Assembly: GCA_028693555.1 (NCBI GenBank)
Contig: JAQUVD010000029.1
Span: 1-45,698, forward strand
DNA length: 45,698 nucleotides
Origin: Hespellia sp.
GTDB lineage: Bacteria; Bacillota; Clostridia; Lachnospirales; Lachnospiraceae
Reading direction: 5' to 3'
Shown here: positions 15,216 to 25,600 of the stretch, in pieces
How the letters are laid out: the number at the start of each line of letters is the position of its first letter
Position numbering within the stretch: the stretch's first letter is position 1
Notes under the pieces: model-generated
Seen by the model: only the letters and a program-made list of their open reading frames with translations
What the model was told of the DNA's origin: nothing
Databases searched by the model: none
Position numbers and translations under genes: made by a program

Positions 15216-16154
15216 CTATTCTACACCCTTGTGCTTTTTCTTGTAAAGGAAGAAAACCAATCCAATAAGAGCTAACAATGCAGCCACGCCAACAATAATT
15301 GCCGTAACCATCGGTGAAACGCCTCCTGAAGAAGCATCTATATCCGCCTTCGGTGTCTCCTCATCTAGATCCTGTACAGCCTTTGGTGTCTCCTCATCCG
15401 GACTCGTCACAGTGTTATCCGCGTTCCTATTTGTAATCGCTTCCTGTGCATTCGCATTCGCCTCGGCAGTTGCCGCTTCTGCAGGTGTTGCAGCAGTCGC
15501 AGCTTGCGGAGCCGCAGCTGCTGTAGTGCCTGTCGTCGTATTTCCTGCAGTCGTAGCAGTTGTCGTATTGACAATCGTATTCGTCACAACCTGATCGGTT
15601 GCACCCGCTGTATAAGTAAAGGTAAATACATTCTGTGCCTCATCCGCAACCAGTGTCTTCGTCACTGCATATGCCTGCGGAATATAATTCTCAATATACT
15701 GATAAGCAACCACCGGTTTGTCACCAACATCCCCATAGTATGTATTACTTGGTGCAAGCTGCGTGCCATTTGCATCCTGATAGTTGATTGTATAAGCAAC
15801 TCTCTGTGAAGTAATTCCATAGGCAGCTACATAATCCGTATCTCCGGTCACTTTCACAACAGAAGAATCCTTGGGAATCAGTTCATTTTTGTCACGGCCG
15901 CTCTGGCGATACCCCTTCCAGTAATACTTACCGTCTGTCTCCTGAGCCGGAGCAACCCCCTTCAGATCTACAGCTGTCCCTGCCTGTATTTCTGTTATTT
16001 CATACGATGCCTGACCATTTACCATTCCTTTATTTCCACCATAAACCGTAACCTTATAAGTATAGGGATCTGCTGCCATCGCACTGATGCAGGATAAGGT
16101 CAGAAGCATACAGATGGATAATGCGGATACCAAAATCTTTTTCAGTCTTTTCAT
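15216..16154 (-). CDS. Secreted surface protein with MucBP-like domain and C-terminal membrane anchor
   Basis: A 312-residue protein with a cleavable signal (about 1-27), a compact region of about 30-115, a MucBP-like segment around 118-180 (VAYTINYQDANGTQLAPS), a long Thr/Ala-rich linker, a duplicated DEETPKA motif, and a C-terminal membrane segment with lysine tail. There is no LPxTG motif, so it should stay in the membrane with its domains projecting outward. MucBP domains bind mucin in other gut bacteria; that role is only an inference here. It sits between sipW and another anchored surface protein in one minus-strand run. Confidence 0.8.
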   Translation of the reverse strand: MKRLKKILVSALSICMLLTLSCISAMAADPYTYKVTVYGGNKGMVNGQASYEITEIQAGTAVDLKGVAPAQETDGKYYWKGYRQSGRDKNELIPKDSSVVKVTGDTDYVAAYGITSQRVAYTINYQDANGTQLAPSNTYYGDVGDKPVVAYQYIENYIPQAYAVTKTLVADEAQNVFTFTYTAGATDQVVTNTIVNTTTATTAGNTTTGTTAAAAPQAATAATPAEAATAEANANAQEAITNRNADNTVTSPDEETPKAVQDLDEETPKADIDASSGGVSPMVTAIIVGVAALLALIGLVFFLYKKKHKGVE

Positions 16155-16160
16155 CTTCCG

Positions 16161-16907
16161 CTACTCCCCTTTCCCGTCATTTTGTCTGCGTCTCTTCCAT
16201 ATAATCACTCCAAGAATCAGAATGACAATTCCACTTACCAAAAGTGCAATACTAATCCACAAAAGGTTCATATGATCGCCAGTCTTAACCACATTCTGAA
16301 CCACACGGTTCACCGTTGTCGTATTGCCGGCTGCAACCTTCTCGACTCCGAAATTCATCTGCAGTCCTGCCACCGTTCTCTGATAATCATTGGCCGTGCT
16401 CTCTCCATCAAGGGCAACCTTCAAATGTACCGTGCCGCTCTGATTCTGTGATACCCTTCCCAGATACATATAATCCTGCGTAGACTCCGTTGCCTGATGT
16501 AGACCCTCGCCTGCCGCGGTACTGCCTTCTCCGCCGACTGTGGAACTGTCATACAGCACTGTTTCCGAATTATCATCCGCCACATAAGCTAATCGATACG
16601 TATAAGCCGCACCGGACGCATTCTTTGCCGCATCCTCCAGTGACTCAAGCACCTCATTCGTCAGATACCAGTCCGTATCGTCTGCAGATGAATTTGTCAC
16701 CCTCACAGACATATCGATACTGTCACCCGGCTGCACACCGCTCATCTCATCACTGATATTCTGAGACGAAAAATTACTATTCATCTTCTTCCCATCAAAA
16801 TCAACAGTCCAATTACCACTGCCCTGAAGATCCTTCGCCATTACATTCATGGACGTGCCTAACACCAACACGGTCATAAGAGCAAGGCACAAAATTTTCT
16901 TTTTCAT
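16161..16907 (-). CDS. Secreted, membrane-anchored protein of the SipW locus
   Basis: A 248-residue secreted protein: signal peptide (about 1-24), an extracellular region of roughly 170 residues with the PGDSIDMSVRVTNSS segment, and a C-terminus with VVKTGD before a membrane segment and an Arg/Lys tail. That ending resembles a sorting signal but lacks a standard LPxTG. The start at 16907 is set by GGGAGGT eight bases upstream. I do not recognise a specific family. It lies between a SipW-type secreted protein and the MucBP protein, and is probably a surface-fibre component or anchor. Confidence 0.75.
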   Translation of the reverse strand: MKKKILCLALMTVLVLGTSMNVMAKDLQGSGNWTVDFDGKKMNSNFSSQNISDEMSGVQPGDSIDMSVRVTNSSADDTDWYLTNEVLESLEDAAKNASGAAYTYRLAYVADDNSETVLYDSSTVGGEGSTAAGEGLHQATESTQDYMYLGRVSQNQSGTVHLKVALDGESTANDYQRTVAGLQMNFGVEKVAAGNTTTVNRVVQNVVKTGDHMNLLWISIALLVSGIVILILGVIIWKRRRQNDGKGE

Positions 16908-16923
16908 TTCTTTGTACCTCCCA

Positions 16924-17652
16924 TTATAATCCAATTTGTGTTTCATCTGCATTTACTGTTACATCAACACCCCATGCACTCTTAATCGCTGCCTGTGCAT
17001 TATGAGTCTGAACCGCATTTACCTCTGCTTCCAAAGAAAATGTACATCCATCGTACTTATATTCATATTTGATTGTATTGCCTTCTTTAATCACATTCAC
17101 CTCATCTGTAATCGAAGGATCAATGCGAAGACTTTCCACCACATTCGTTGTCGCTTCTCCTGCTTTCAACACTGGCTGATAATAGAAAATCCGTCTCTCC
17201 TGTGTTGAGGCATTCACATCCTCCATCCAGCCGCTGCCAGACGTCAGTTGAATCAGATCCGGTGAAAGCTCCAGATTCTTTGTCCCATCTGCATTCTTCC
17301 AGCTCTTTGTAAGAATCACACGCACAAAGGTGTCAATGTTACCACTGTTCTGTACACTGATTTTCTCATTCTCGTAAGTCTTTCCCGGTGTAAGGTTCTC
17401 TCCATCAGCTAATAAGCCTGTTAGGAGCTCGCTTGTTTTCACCACTGCACCATCCTCATAATTCTGACGGCTTACTTCTTTTCCATTCTCAAGCAATGTC
17501 ACACCAATACTCGATAAATTCAGCTTTGCGCTATAATTATCACTATAATAACTCAGCGCCGCTCTTGCGCTTCCGACCGTACTCCCAAGGAGTAGTAATC
17601 CCGCTGCTACAAAAAGCAGGGTCGGCTTTAAAAAAAATGATTTCTTTCTCAT
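16924..17652 (-). CDS. SipW-dependent-type secreted protein, TasA-like
   Basis: A 242-residue secreted protein whose signal peptide ends GSTVGSARAALSYYSDNYSA, the form seen in proteins processed by SipW, and whose body has the VQNSGNIDTFVRVILTKSW segment typical of TasA/camelysin-type beta-rich proteins. GGAGGGAG precedes ATG 17652. It is followed 17 bp later by another surface gene and shares the run with sipW. By analogy with TasA it may form or decorate extracellular fibres. Fibre formation is inferred, not seen. Confidence 0.82.
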   Translation of the reverse strand: MRKKSFFLKPTLLFVAAGLLLLGSTVGSARAALSYYSDNYSAKLNLSSIGVTLLENGKEVSRQNYEDGAVVKTSELLTGLLADGENLTPGKTYENEKISVQNSGNIDTFVRVILTKSWKNADGTKNLELSPDLIQLTSGSGWMEDVNASTQERRIFYYQPVLKAGEATTNVVESLRIDPSITDEVNVIKEGNTIKYEYKYDGCTFSLEAEVNAVQTHNAQAAIKSAWGVDVTVNADETQIGL

Positions 17653-17665
17653 TACGTCTCCCTCC

Positions 17666-18181
17666 TTATTGTGCCTGTGTCGAATATACATGATCCCAGT
17701 CTGGCTGTGGTGTTCCATCTTCACCATACACCACCGGTGTACACTCCTGCACCACGATCACGTTAAATTCTTTCAGTGGATCCTTCACCGTATCACCAGT
17801 GTCCGGATATGTGATTGTAACGGTCAGCTCTGACGTTGGCACCGTCTTATCTGCTGCAAGAACCGGCTTATAATACCAGTAGCCATCATTATTTCTCTGT
17901 TCCCAGTCATCCCCGGCATAGGTCACCTCCACATCCGAGAACACCTTCACTCTCACGAAACAGTCATAATCTCCTTCATTCGTAATCGTAATATGTTTTG
18001 CGCCATTCGTTACTTCTTCATGCGGAACCGTCTCTGTAAATCCCATCTTCACCGGAACCGTCCCCTCTGACGTTGCATACGTTGTGAAATATGCCGCCGC
18101 ACTTCCCACCGAAAGTGAAGCTGTCAGTGCAAATGCTGCCCCGGCAAGGAGAATCGTCTTTTTATTTATTTGTCTCATCAT
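17666..18181 (-). CDS. SipW-dependent-type secreted protein, small TasA-like
   Basis: A 171-residue secreted protein with the signal SVGSAAAYFTTYATSEGT, close to the AYFTD-type sequence of SipW substrates, followed by ITNEGDYDCFVRVKVFSD, a pattern shared with its larger neighbour. GGAGGGG lies before the tandem ATG codons at 18181. No membrane anchor is present, so it should be released or assembled outside. The two paralogues next to each other suggest major and minor subunits of one structure. Confidence 0.82.
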   Translation of the reverse strand: MMRQINKKTILLAGAAFALTASLSVGSAAAYFTTYATSEGTVPVKMGFTETVPHEEVTNGAKHITITNEGDYDCFVRVKVFSDVEVTYAGDDWEQRNNDGYWYYKPVLAADKTVPTSELTVTITYPDTGDTVKDPLKEFNVIVVQECTPVVYGEDGTPQPDWDHVYSTQAQ

Positions 18182-18195
18182 AACTCATCCCCTCC

Positions 18196-19179
18196 TCACT
18201 CTGAATCTGTTGCATTATCTGTTATATCTTTATTCCAGTCATATCCATCTTCACTCTTCGTAAAGTTATTAGATATTCCATAACCACCATTTGGTTTCCC
18301 GTTATGCTCATTCACAAATTCGATGCCTTCCGTCATCTCCTCCGCAAAAATCGTTGCTGTCTGTGACGGTGGTGCCGTCTGCGTATAACTTGCGCCGCTG
18401 TATACCTCCGTGACAACGACCTTTGATTCTGCCGGAATGTCATTGATTGCTGCGGTCTTCTCGCCTGCCACATCAAATGTAAGTGCTACATTTCTCGTCA
18501 TCGTCTCACCCTGCGGTGTCGAAATCACTACCTTAAATACAAAGGTCGCCTTCTCACCCATCGTAATATTCTGATTAGAAAGCGTCTTTTTAATCAGCAG
18601 TCCGCCATATCGCAATGTCTGCTCCGGCTTCAGTCCCAGATCCTCTATATCATAGATCCATTCATCCCCCTGCCCCTGTGCATAATAATTATTTGGCAGA
18701 GAAACAAGATATGGTGTGAAACGATACCGATACTGAGGCGACCCCACTTCTTCCGCCTTAATCAAATATAAGCCTGCAGTGAGGTCGTAAGCTTGAGCCG
18801 TTCCATTTATAATCGTTGTCTCCGCGTCACATGCCAGTGCCTGGTCCGTTACGATCTTCTCTGCTGTCTTTGCCTTCTGACTCCACTCCTCCGCAGTTGT
18901 CTCACTATCCACTTTACCAAAGTCCATACTGGTAAATGCGTCTTCCGCCACATAACTTCCCGATTGGGTGATCGATGCAACCCGGTACAATTTCACTGGA
19001 ACCGTCACCGTACCTTCTTTCAATTCCGGATACGTTCCATCCACCTGAAAGCTCACGGAACACATTCTCGCTGTATCCACCGCTGTAGCCGCCTGTACTT
19101 TCGGCACCGTCACGACGGACACTGCCAGAAGCACTGCAAGTAGTAATGCGCTGCCTATTCTTCCTCTCTTATTCATCAT
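18196..19179 (-). CDS. Pilin-like secreted protein (minor pilin candidate) without sorting motif
   Basis: A 327-residue protein with a signal peptide (about 1-30), a SpaB-like first half (VTVPVKLYRVASI, LTAGLYLIKAEE) and a second Cna-B-like half (LLIKKTLSNQNITMGEKATF, ending TEGIEFVNEH). It resembles basal or minor pilins, but the C-terminus (NWKD-type tail) has neither an LPxTG-like motif nor a membrane segment. It therefore could not be sorted in the usual way, unless it is held by SipW-locus partners. Its start overlaps the sortase stop by four bases. Confidence 0.75.
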   Translation of the reverse strand: MMNKRGRIGSALLLAVLLAVSVVTVPKVQAATAVDTARMCSVSFQVDGTYPELKEGTVTVPVKLYRVASITQSGSYVAEDAFTSMDFGKVDSETTAEEWSQKAKTAEKIVTDQALACDAETTIINGTAQAYDLTAGLYLIKAEEVGSPQYRYRFTPYLVSLPNNYYAQGQGDEWIYDIEDLGLKPEQTLRYGGLLIKKTLSNQNITMGEKATFVFKVVISTPQGETMTRNVALTFDVAGEKTAAINDIPAESKVVVTEVYSGASYTQTAPPSQTATIFAEEMTEGIEFVNEHNGKPNGGYGISNNFTKSEDGYDWNKDITDNATDSE

Positions 19180-20042
19180 CGCCTCGAATCTCCCTTCAGA
19201 ACTTTCCTCATTATAAATATCACTAAAAGTGTAATTGCCAAACCTAAAATCAGATATAACATATAGTAATTCTGGATTGATTTCAACATCGTATTACCGA
19301 CCGAATCACTCTCCTCTTCCTCTCCGTTATAAGGAACTCTCGTACCCCTGACAAGAAGCCTGTGTGAATTCACGCCGTAAGGTGTGCAGGTAAATAATGT
19401 CACCTGGTCCTGACCGTCTTCAATCTGTAGTGCACTCTCCAGCGTTGCATGATCGTCTTTATCCACCATGGGAAGAATCTGATCAACCTGGTATGCCAGC
19501 ACTTTATCCAGTACATGAATATAAAACTTATCCCCCGTCTCAAGCTGATCTGCATCTGTAAACAGTTTTGCACTCGGAAGACCTCTGTGTGCGGCAATCA
19601 CACTGTGGTTACTCTCGCCGCCAATGGGAAGCTTCGTTCCATTGAGGTGTCCGATTCCAGTCTGAAGCACTTTGTCTCCCGTACCGTGGTAAATTGCCAG
19701 CTTTATATGAATCTTCGGCACGGACAAGTACCCCATAATCCCGTCTCCTGATACATTCAGAACGTTCCAATATTCCGTTCCGACCAGTTTATCCTCATCG
19801 GAAGCCCCAAACACATCTGCATATACATTATTCGATGTAATCGTGTCGTTCAATGCTTCTGCCTGTTTCCACTGATCCGTGAAATCCTCCGGTGTCATCT
19901 CGCTCACAACCTGTTCATAATTACTGATCAGCTTGCTCTGACGATACGTATTCCACTGATTCGAAATAGTCGGATACATCAGGATCCCAAAACCAATTAG
20001 AAAAATCAGCCCAAACAGAAGCGATGGAAGCTTTTTCCTCAT
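19176..20042 (-). CDS. srtC: Class C sortase (second of two)
   Basis: Membrane transpeptidase that joins pilin subunits through isopeptide bonds. The 288-residue protein has an N-terminal membrane segment, catalytic His152 (AAHRGL), Cys219 (TLFTCTPYG) and Arg228 (SHRLLVRG), and a C-terminal membrane segment typical of class C. It lies five bases after another sortase of similar length and overlaps the minor pilin gene by four. The pair probably arose by duplication and may serve different pilins. Confidence 0.93.
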   Translation of the reverse strand: MRKKLPSLLFGLIFLIGFGILMYPTISNQWNTYRQSKLISNYEQVVSEMTPEDFTDQWKQAEALNDTITSNNVYADVFGASDEDKLVGTEYWNVLNVSGDGIMGYLSVPKIHIKLAIYHGTGDKVLQTGIGHLNGTKLPIGGESNHSVIAAHRGLPSAKLFTDADQLETGDKFYIHVLDKVLAYQVDQILPMVDKDDHATLESALQIEDGQDQVTLFTCTPYGVNSHRLLVRGTRVPYNGEEEESDSVGNTMLKSIQNYYMLYLILGLAITLLVIFIMRKVLKGDSRR

Positions 20043-20046
20043 ATAT

Positions 20047-20964
20047 TTACTCCTTCTCTTGCTCTTTGGTCTCTTGCTCTTTGGTCTCTTCCACTGCGTT
20101 CTGAGCAGTCATTGAAGCGCGGCGTTTCTTATCGCGCTGATACAAAATAAATACGACAATTCCGGTAATCACCAATCCAACAATGACCCAGAACAGATAG
20201 CTCGTGTGAAGGCTGAAATTACTAAGTGGCAGCTGTTCATCTGTCACTGCGGCTTCTTCATACGGTACTCTGTGTCCACGTACCAGAAGTCTCTGAGAAT
20301 TCACACCATACGGCGTGCAAGTCAGCAGCGTCACCAGATCCTTACCCTCTTCAACTGCAAGCGACTCGGTCTCCTTCGGCTCTACCACCGAAATCTGATC
20401 GACTTCATAACACAATGTCTGGTCTAAGACTTTAATGAGGAAATGATCTCCATTTTTCAGCTTATCTAAATCCGTAAAGAGTGATGCACTTGGCAATCCT
20501 CGATGTGCAGAAATCACTGCATGTGTATTCTCACCACCGACAGGAAGTGAACTCCCCTCCAAGTGACCGGCTGCCTGCTGCAGTACCTTGTCCTCGGTCG
20601 TGTGGTAAATCGGAAGCTTAATCTTAATCTTAGGAATCTCAATTGTTCCCATCATACCATCGTCTGCGATATTCAGCGCCGACATATAACCGGCATCCGC
20701 TTCTTCCTGCGCATCTGCAACTGCAAATGAATCTGGAAGAATACTTGGAAGTAAGGCTTCATTGTAGGCTGTTGCCTTCTCCATCTCCGCCTCATAATCA
20801 ATCGCTCCGTCTGCTTCCTTCTCTGCTACTACCTGTTCATAGTTACTAATCAGCTGCTTCTGCCTATAATTATTCCACTGATTGGCTACAAATGGATACA
20901 GCAGTAAGGACAACCCGGCTAAAAACACTATGCATATGACAATTGTATTCGTTTTCTTTTTCAT
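20047..20964 (-). CDS. srtC: Class C sortase (first of two)
   Basis: Pilus-polymerising sortase of 305 residues with N- and C-terminal membrane segments. Catalytic His154 (SAHRGL), Cys216 (LLTCTPYG) and Arg225 (SQRLLVRG) are present. The C-terminal tail repeats KEQETKEQEKE, a charged cytoplasmic extension its neighbour lacks. It follows the major pilin gene after a 102-bp gap holding a long stem-loop, which could lower sortase expression relative to pilin. Confidence 0.93.
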   Translation of the reverse strand: MKKKTNTIVICIVFLAGLSLLLYPFVANQWNNYRQKQLISNYEQVVAEKEADGAIDYEAEMEKATAYNEALLPSILPDSFAVADAQEEADAGYMSALNIADDGMMGTIEIPKIKIKLPIYHTTEDKVLQQAAGHLEGSSLPVGGENTHAVISAHRGLPSASLFTDLDKLKNGDHFLIKVLDQTLCYEVDQISVVEPKETESLAVEEGKDLVTLLTCTPYGVNSQRLLVRGHRVPYEEAAVTDEQLPLSNFSLHTSYLFWVIVGLVITGIVVFILYQRDKKRRASMTAQNAVEETKEQETKEQEKE

Positions 20965-20995
20965 CCGGACTCTCCTTATTGTTGTATCTTATTTA

Positions 20996-21038
20996 TACAT
21001 CTTTGGCAAGGTCCTTGTCGGACCTCGCCGTAGATGTA
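20996..21038 (-). other. Stem-loop between major pilin and sortase genes
   Basis: TACATCT, GGC and AGGTCC (20996-21014) pair with GGACCT, GCC and AGATGTA (21020-21038), interrupted only by small internal loops, around a five-base loop. On the transcribed minus strand no T-run follows, so it is more likely an RNA-processing or stabilising element, or a weak attenuator, than a full terminator. Confidence 0.6.
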
Positions 21039-21066
21039 AGAGTCTGCTGACTCTGGTTATTTATAA

Positions 21067-22497
21067 TTACTGCTCTTTTTTGCGGCTTCTAAAGTAAAGG
21101 AATGCTGCAATGATCATGATCGCACAACCACCGATTGTGAAGATTGTTGTACCGATACCACCTGTTGATGGAAGTGAAGAAAGCTTTGTATCTGCCATAG
21201 AAGTCGTAGCATCAATAATGCCAGTTGCAACACCATCGTTACCTGTTACTTCTAATGTTGCATCTGCAGGTTTTGTATTAACTGAATATCCCTCAGGTGC
21301 TGTTTTCTCTGTAAAATGGTATATTCCAACATCTAACCCGTTAATTACAACTGTACCATCAGCTTTTGTAAAGATTTCGGTTACTTCTCCATTCGGATCA
21401 TATGTATATGATCCTGCTATATCTGCATCGTTTTTGTCCTTATCCTGTGTAAACTTAAGAAGTGCTGCATCGCTTCCTTTTGTTACATTAAATCCAGCAT
21501 TTGCTAATACTGTAGTACCTTCACCTTTCTTTGTAAGTGTGATTTTACCAGTGTAAAGATCTGAAGAGTCTGAACCATAAATAGGAGTTCCGTCTGATGT
21601 TCCATCTCCAACAATCACTTCATTGTGTACGTGAACATCCGTAACTGTTGCATTATATTTTAAAGTAATAGACTGATTTGCGTTACTGTTATCAGCATTA
21701 ATTAATGAGATTAAATTCAATACAAAACTGTTTCCGTTCACATCCGCATAGTACGTTTTTTCTGGTTCAGTTCCTACTGTTACTTTTACTGCAAGCTTCC
21801 CTGCATTAGTCCCCTCTTTTTCTACATCATATGTTGCTCCAGTAATGGTATCTCTAAAAGCATAAAACTTATTTTCATCTGTTGCTGGAATATATGGAAC
21901 AACTCCATCAATAGTAAATCCCTCACTTCGTCCAACGGATACTACTTTATCTTTATCGTCCGCATTTTTCGTAACTGTTGTTGGTACTCTCTTCGCTTCA
22001 ACGGATGTATTGGTCACTCCGTTTTGAGATCCATCGACATTATAATCAAAAGAAACATACGCGGCCATTGAACTATAATTGTATCCAGTTTCTGTACCTT
22101 TGATTGCATATACACCAGCTTCCGATACTTCAATCGGACTTACTACTGCTGTGCTTAAAGTCTCATTTTGAAGTACTGAATCCAAAGCTGTCTTGATTGC
22201 ATTCGCATAATTTCCCTCTCCTTTTGTGGAGTCAATTAATTTTTTAATTACAGACTGTGCATCGCTATCATTAAATGCTGCCTTATAATATCCTTCAATG
22301 TCTGATGATGTGAACTCCCATCCTGTTGGGCTCTTTGCAGGGTTCGCTTTAATCACCTGAACATACTGAAATGTAGCATTTTCCCCTGCATTCTTAATTG
22401 TAATGGTTGCTTTGTCTGCTGCGAATGATGTAATACTCATTCCCATAATCATTGCCATAGATAATACTACAGCTAAAATCTTCTTTACTTTACTCAT
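21067..22497 (-). CDS. Major pilin subunit, isopeptide-forming, LPxTG-type
   Basis: A 476-residue fimbrial shaft protein: signal peptide (about 1-27), an N-terminal pilin domain, a middle domain (about 170-310, VVPYIPATDENKFYAFRD), a C-terminal Cna-B-like domain with the E-box YHFTEKTAPEGY, the sorting motif LPSTGG, a membrane segment and a basic tail. These are the marks of SpaA-type major pilins joined by class C sortase. A strong AAGGAG precedes ATG 22497. It lies between the tip adhesin and the two sortases, as in many Gram-positive pilus operons. Confidence 0.93.
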   Translation of the reverse strand: MSKVKKILAVVLSMAMIMGMSITSFAADKATITIKNAGENATFQYVQVIKANPAKSPTGWEFTSSDIEGYYKAAFNDSDAQSVIKKLIDSTKGEGNYANAIKTALDSVLQNETLSTAVVSPIEVSEAGVYAIKGTETGYNYSSMAAYVSFDYNVDGSQNGVTNTSVEAKRVPTTVTKNADDKDKVVSVGRSEGFTIDGVVPYIPATDENKFYAFRDTITGATYDVEKEGTNAGKLAVKVTVGTEPEKTYYADVNGNSFVLNLISLINADNSNANQSITLKYNATVTDVHVHNEVIVGDGTSDGTPIYGSDSSDLYTGKITLTKKGEGTTVLANAGFNVTKGSDAALLKFTQDKDKNDADIAGSYTYDPNGEVTEIFTKADGTVVINGLDVGIYHFTEKTAPEGYSVNTKPADATLEVTGNDGVATGIIDATTSMADTKLSSLPSTGGIGTTIFTIGGCAIMIIAAFLYFRSRKKEQ

Positions 22498-22600
22498 TTT
22501 TGTTCTCCTTCTTTTTTCATAATTTTTTGTAAAGATTGTTTACTAGTTCCCCTATTGTTTGATTGCGGTTCTTCAGGCCGCTGAAATGTTTCTTCATACC

Positions 22601-25600
22601 CTATTTTTTCAGCACCCCCTCGTATTGCTTATTTCTATATAAAATCAGGGCTGCTGCTAACATAAGCAGTACACCGCCGATTATATACCAGTAAATACCG
22701 ATACCGCCGGAATTTGGCAAATCATACAATGGAGTGTTTTTAAATACATAGATGTGAAATCCATTTGTATCTTCCGAAGTGACTCCGATTGTTTTGTCTC
22801 CACTTGTAATCGCTGGCTCCGCACCTTTTGAGGAAATTACAATGTTCCATTCCTCTGTACTCAAAACATATCCAGCAGGTGCTTTTGTTTCTTTTAATGT
22901 ATAACTACCAGCTTCAATTGCCGAAGAAGGAACTTCTACCTCGTTCAACATCCAAATAACGGAACCATTCTGATTCGATTTACCATTATAAACAAGTGGG
23001 CTCTTATCCTCTCCCTTTTTATTCTGCGCAGTCAATGTGAATTCTGCATTTGCCAAATAAATAGGTGAATTGCTGTCTGTGGAGCTTTGCTTTAAGATCT
23101 GCCATTTATATGCTTTAGTATTTGTGAAATTCACAACGCCTAATGTTCCACCATTCTTTTCATCATAGGTGTACTCATCAGAAATCACATCTGCACCGGT
23201 TTCATTATTCATCTTATAACCAAGTTTAAATATTGCGACTACGGGGTCTGATGACAGGCTGTTTTCTGTATTCGTCTTATCAGTTCCAATGGATGCATCC
23301 AATAATGCATATTCTTCACTCGTTCTCTCTGAAACCTGATATTCGCCACGCGCTAAACCAGTTAGTTTGTTTAATTCTTGCTCTGATAATCCAACTTCCA
23401 TTCCTTCTACAGTATTAACTGGAACTGTGATTGATACGGTCTTGACATCTTCATATGCTCCGTCAACGTTCTTTTTCTTCACATCGAAGAGAAATGTCTG
23501 CTCTGTTTTGGAAGTTTGCTGTAACTTCTTTGTAATCTGAATGGCACCAGAAATCACATTTACAGTGTAAGTGTCTGTTACCTCAGCTATGTTATCCTCT
23601 GGCTTTGCATCATCTTCACCTGCGTGATGTGTCTTCCCATCAGAAGTTATTGTATTTTGATTACTGCCAGATGTTGGAGCTCCGGCATCGTAAGCTACTT
23701 TCAGATAATACTTCGTATTCGCATATCCTGTAACTGTTTTGATGTCAATCTCTGAAGTACACCCTTCATCAGAATACCATGTGTAAGTGAAGTTGTTTTG
23801 TAAAACTCCTTCATACTCATCTATACCTGCCACATAACTCTCAATGGTTGTTAGCTTTCCATCTTTCTTTATATTAGTCGGTACACGATCGCCTTTATAG
23901 ATGGTAACCACTTTATCATTTTTCTTTAATATGGTTTTTACATTGACCGTCGGTTTGGCAAATGGAATAACTACCCCATCAACCGTGATTCCGGAACCAT
24001 CTCCATTGGTCGTAACCGCATTCCCTCCAATGTACTCTTTCTTTGCCTTAACTTGAAAGGTCTTACTCCATCCCGGCGAAGCATCTGTCTTTGTACTTAA
24101 TGTCTGATTTTCCCAGATTACATATTGGCGATTATCCTTTTCGTCCATACACAATCTACCGCCTGCTGCCTCAACACTATCTTTATCTGCTTCAAACCTC
24201 GGATCAATATAATCCTTAACAGTAGCATTATCAATAGATGCACTCGCACCATTAATGGACTGGATATTTGCATTCAATGTAATATTGTATGTTCTGTTAT
24301 CCCAACTGACTATTTTTGCTGTCTTGCTAGTTTTAACAGTGGATGCAATATTCGCATAATAATTAGTAAAATCAAATCTTACGGAATCTTTTTCCTTGAC
24401 CGCAGTCGATTTATTGTCGTTCTGAATAGTTCCGCCATATATATGGACCTCGCTATTCAACACATACCCCTTCATATCTGCTTCGCTTTCTTCAACATGG
24501 TAGATATAAGTGGCTTCACTGTCGATAGACTGAAGATCAAAGTCGTAAGTTCCATTTGCAGTTATTGTTCCATCGTCATTTTCTATTGTATTCCATACCC
24601 ATTTTGGATCAGAAGCTTTCACTTTCATTCCCTTGAGCGGGGCGTTTTCTTCATTCGCAGAGACAGTAAATGTCAGTTTATCCTTTAAGTCCTCAAACTC
24701 CTTCTTTGTCAATCCATCAATACGCTTTGTGATCTGCAATTTAAAATTACCAGGATTAGCTGCTGGAAGTTCTTGCCCAAAATTAACGTTATCCAAAAAG
24801 TTACCAATGGTATATGCATTAGTAGCCCCTGGAAAATTCTTATCATGAGCAGTCTCCCCAGATACAAAGAAAAATCTTGTCATATAGCTGGTTGGTGTAT
24901 AAGCACTTTCTTCAGTATGTGTGGTCCATTTCTGATCGTTATCGGTGTACTCTTTTACATAAATACCTCGTTTTGCTCGCTCAGCTTCAGGTATTGTCAA
25001 TAACGCATTCACTTCATCTCGTGTGTCAATCGGATTATTGTCCCCCTCCAGCCCTTTTATTGCCAAGCTCGTTGGAAGAATCACTACATACATTGTATCC
25101 TCTTCTTGTTTTGTGTGGTCATCACCTCTGGCTCTGTGTGATAACCAATAGTTCAATGGGGTACCTTTGATAGTAACAACGTCCTGGTACAATGCACCTT
25201 CCTGCTCACAATTTAATTCTACAAATTGATTACCTTCTGCTGCTTCTACCTTTCCATGCCATTGATATACATCCGCAATTGACTTCGAAGAGACATTTAT
25301 TATCTCAATATCACGACCAGCCTTACCATTGGTTGATCCCAAGCCAGTTGTTTTCCATACGCCTCCCTCTGCAAGATAGTTATACAAATTATATTGCGCA
25401 TTCTTACCTGTGATTTTTGGAGATTCAAAACTTCCATTTTGTAAGCGGTTCCAATATGTAACCGTATACTCTTTTGATTCAGCCTCTACAAAATCCTTAC
25501 CTGTTTGATAGACTTTCACTTTGTACTTCACGCTGGATTGTTCGTTAGTCAATGTTCCTCTATCTAACGCCAGATTCAGCCATGCCCCATTGTCAGCGAC

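Noticed and set aside
15412-15594. Plus-strand Ala/Val-rich open frame
   Set aside because: It is antisense to the Thr/Ala-rich linker of the MucBP-like protein and reflects its composition.
24125-24688. 187-residue plus-strand open frame within the adhesin gene
   Set aside because: It is antisense to the large adhesin, whose domains and sorting signal are clear, and has no ribosome binding site.
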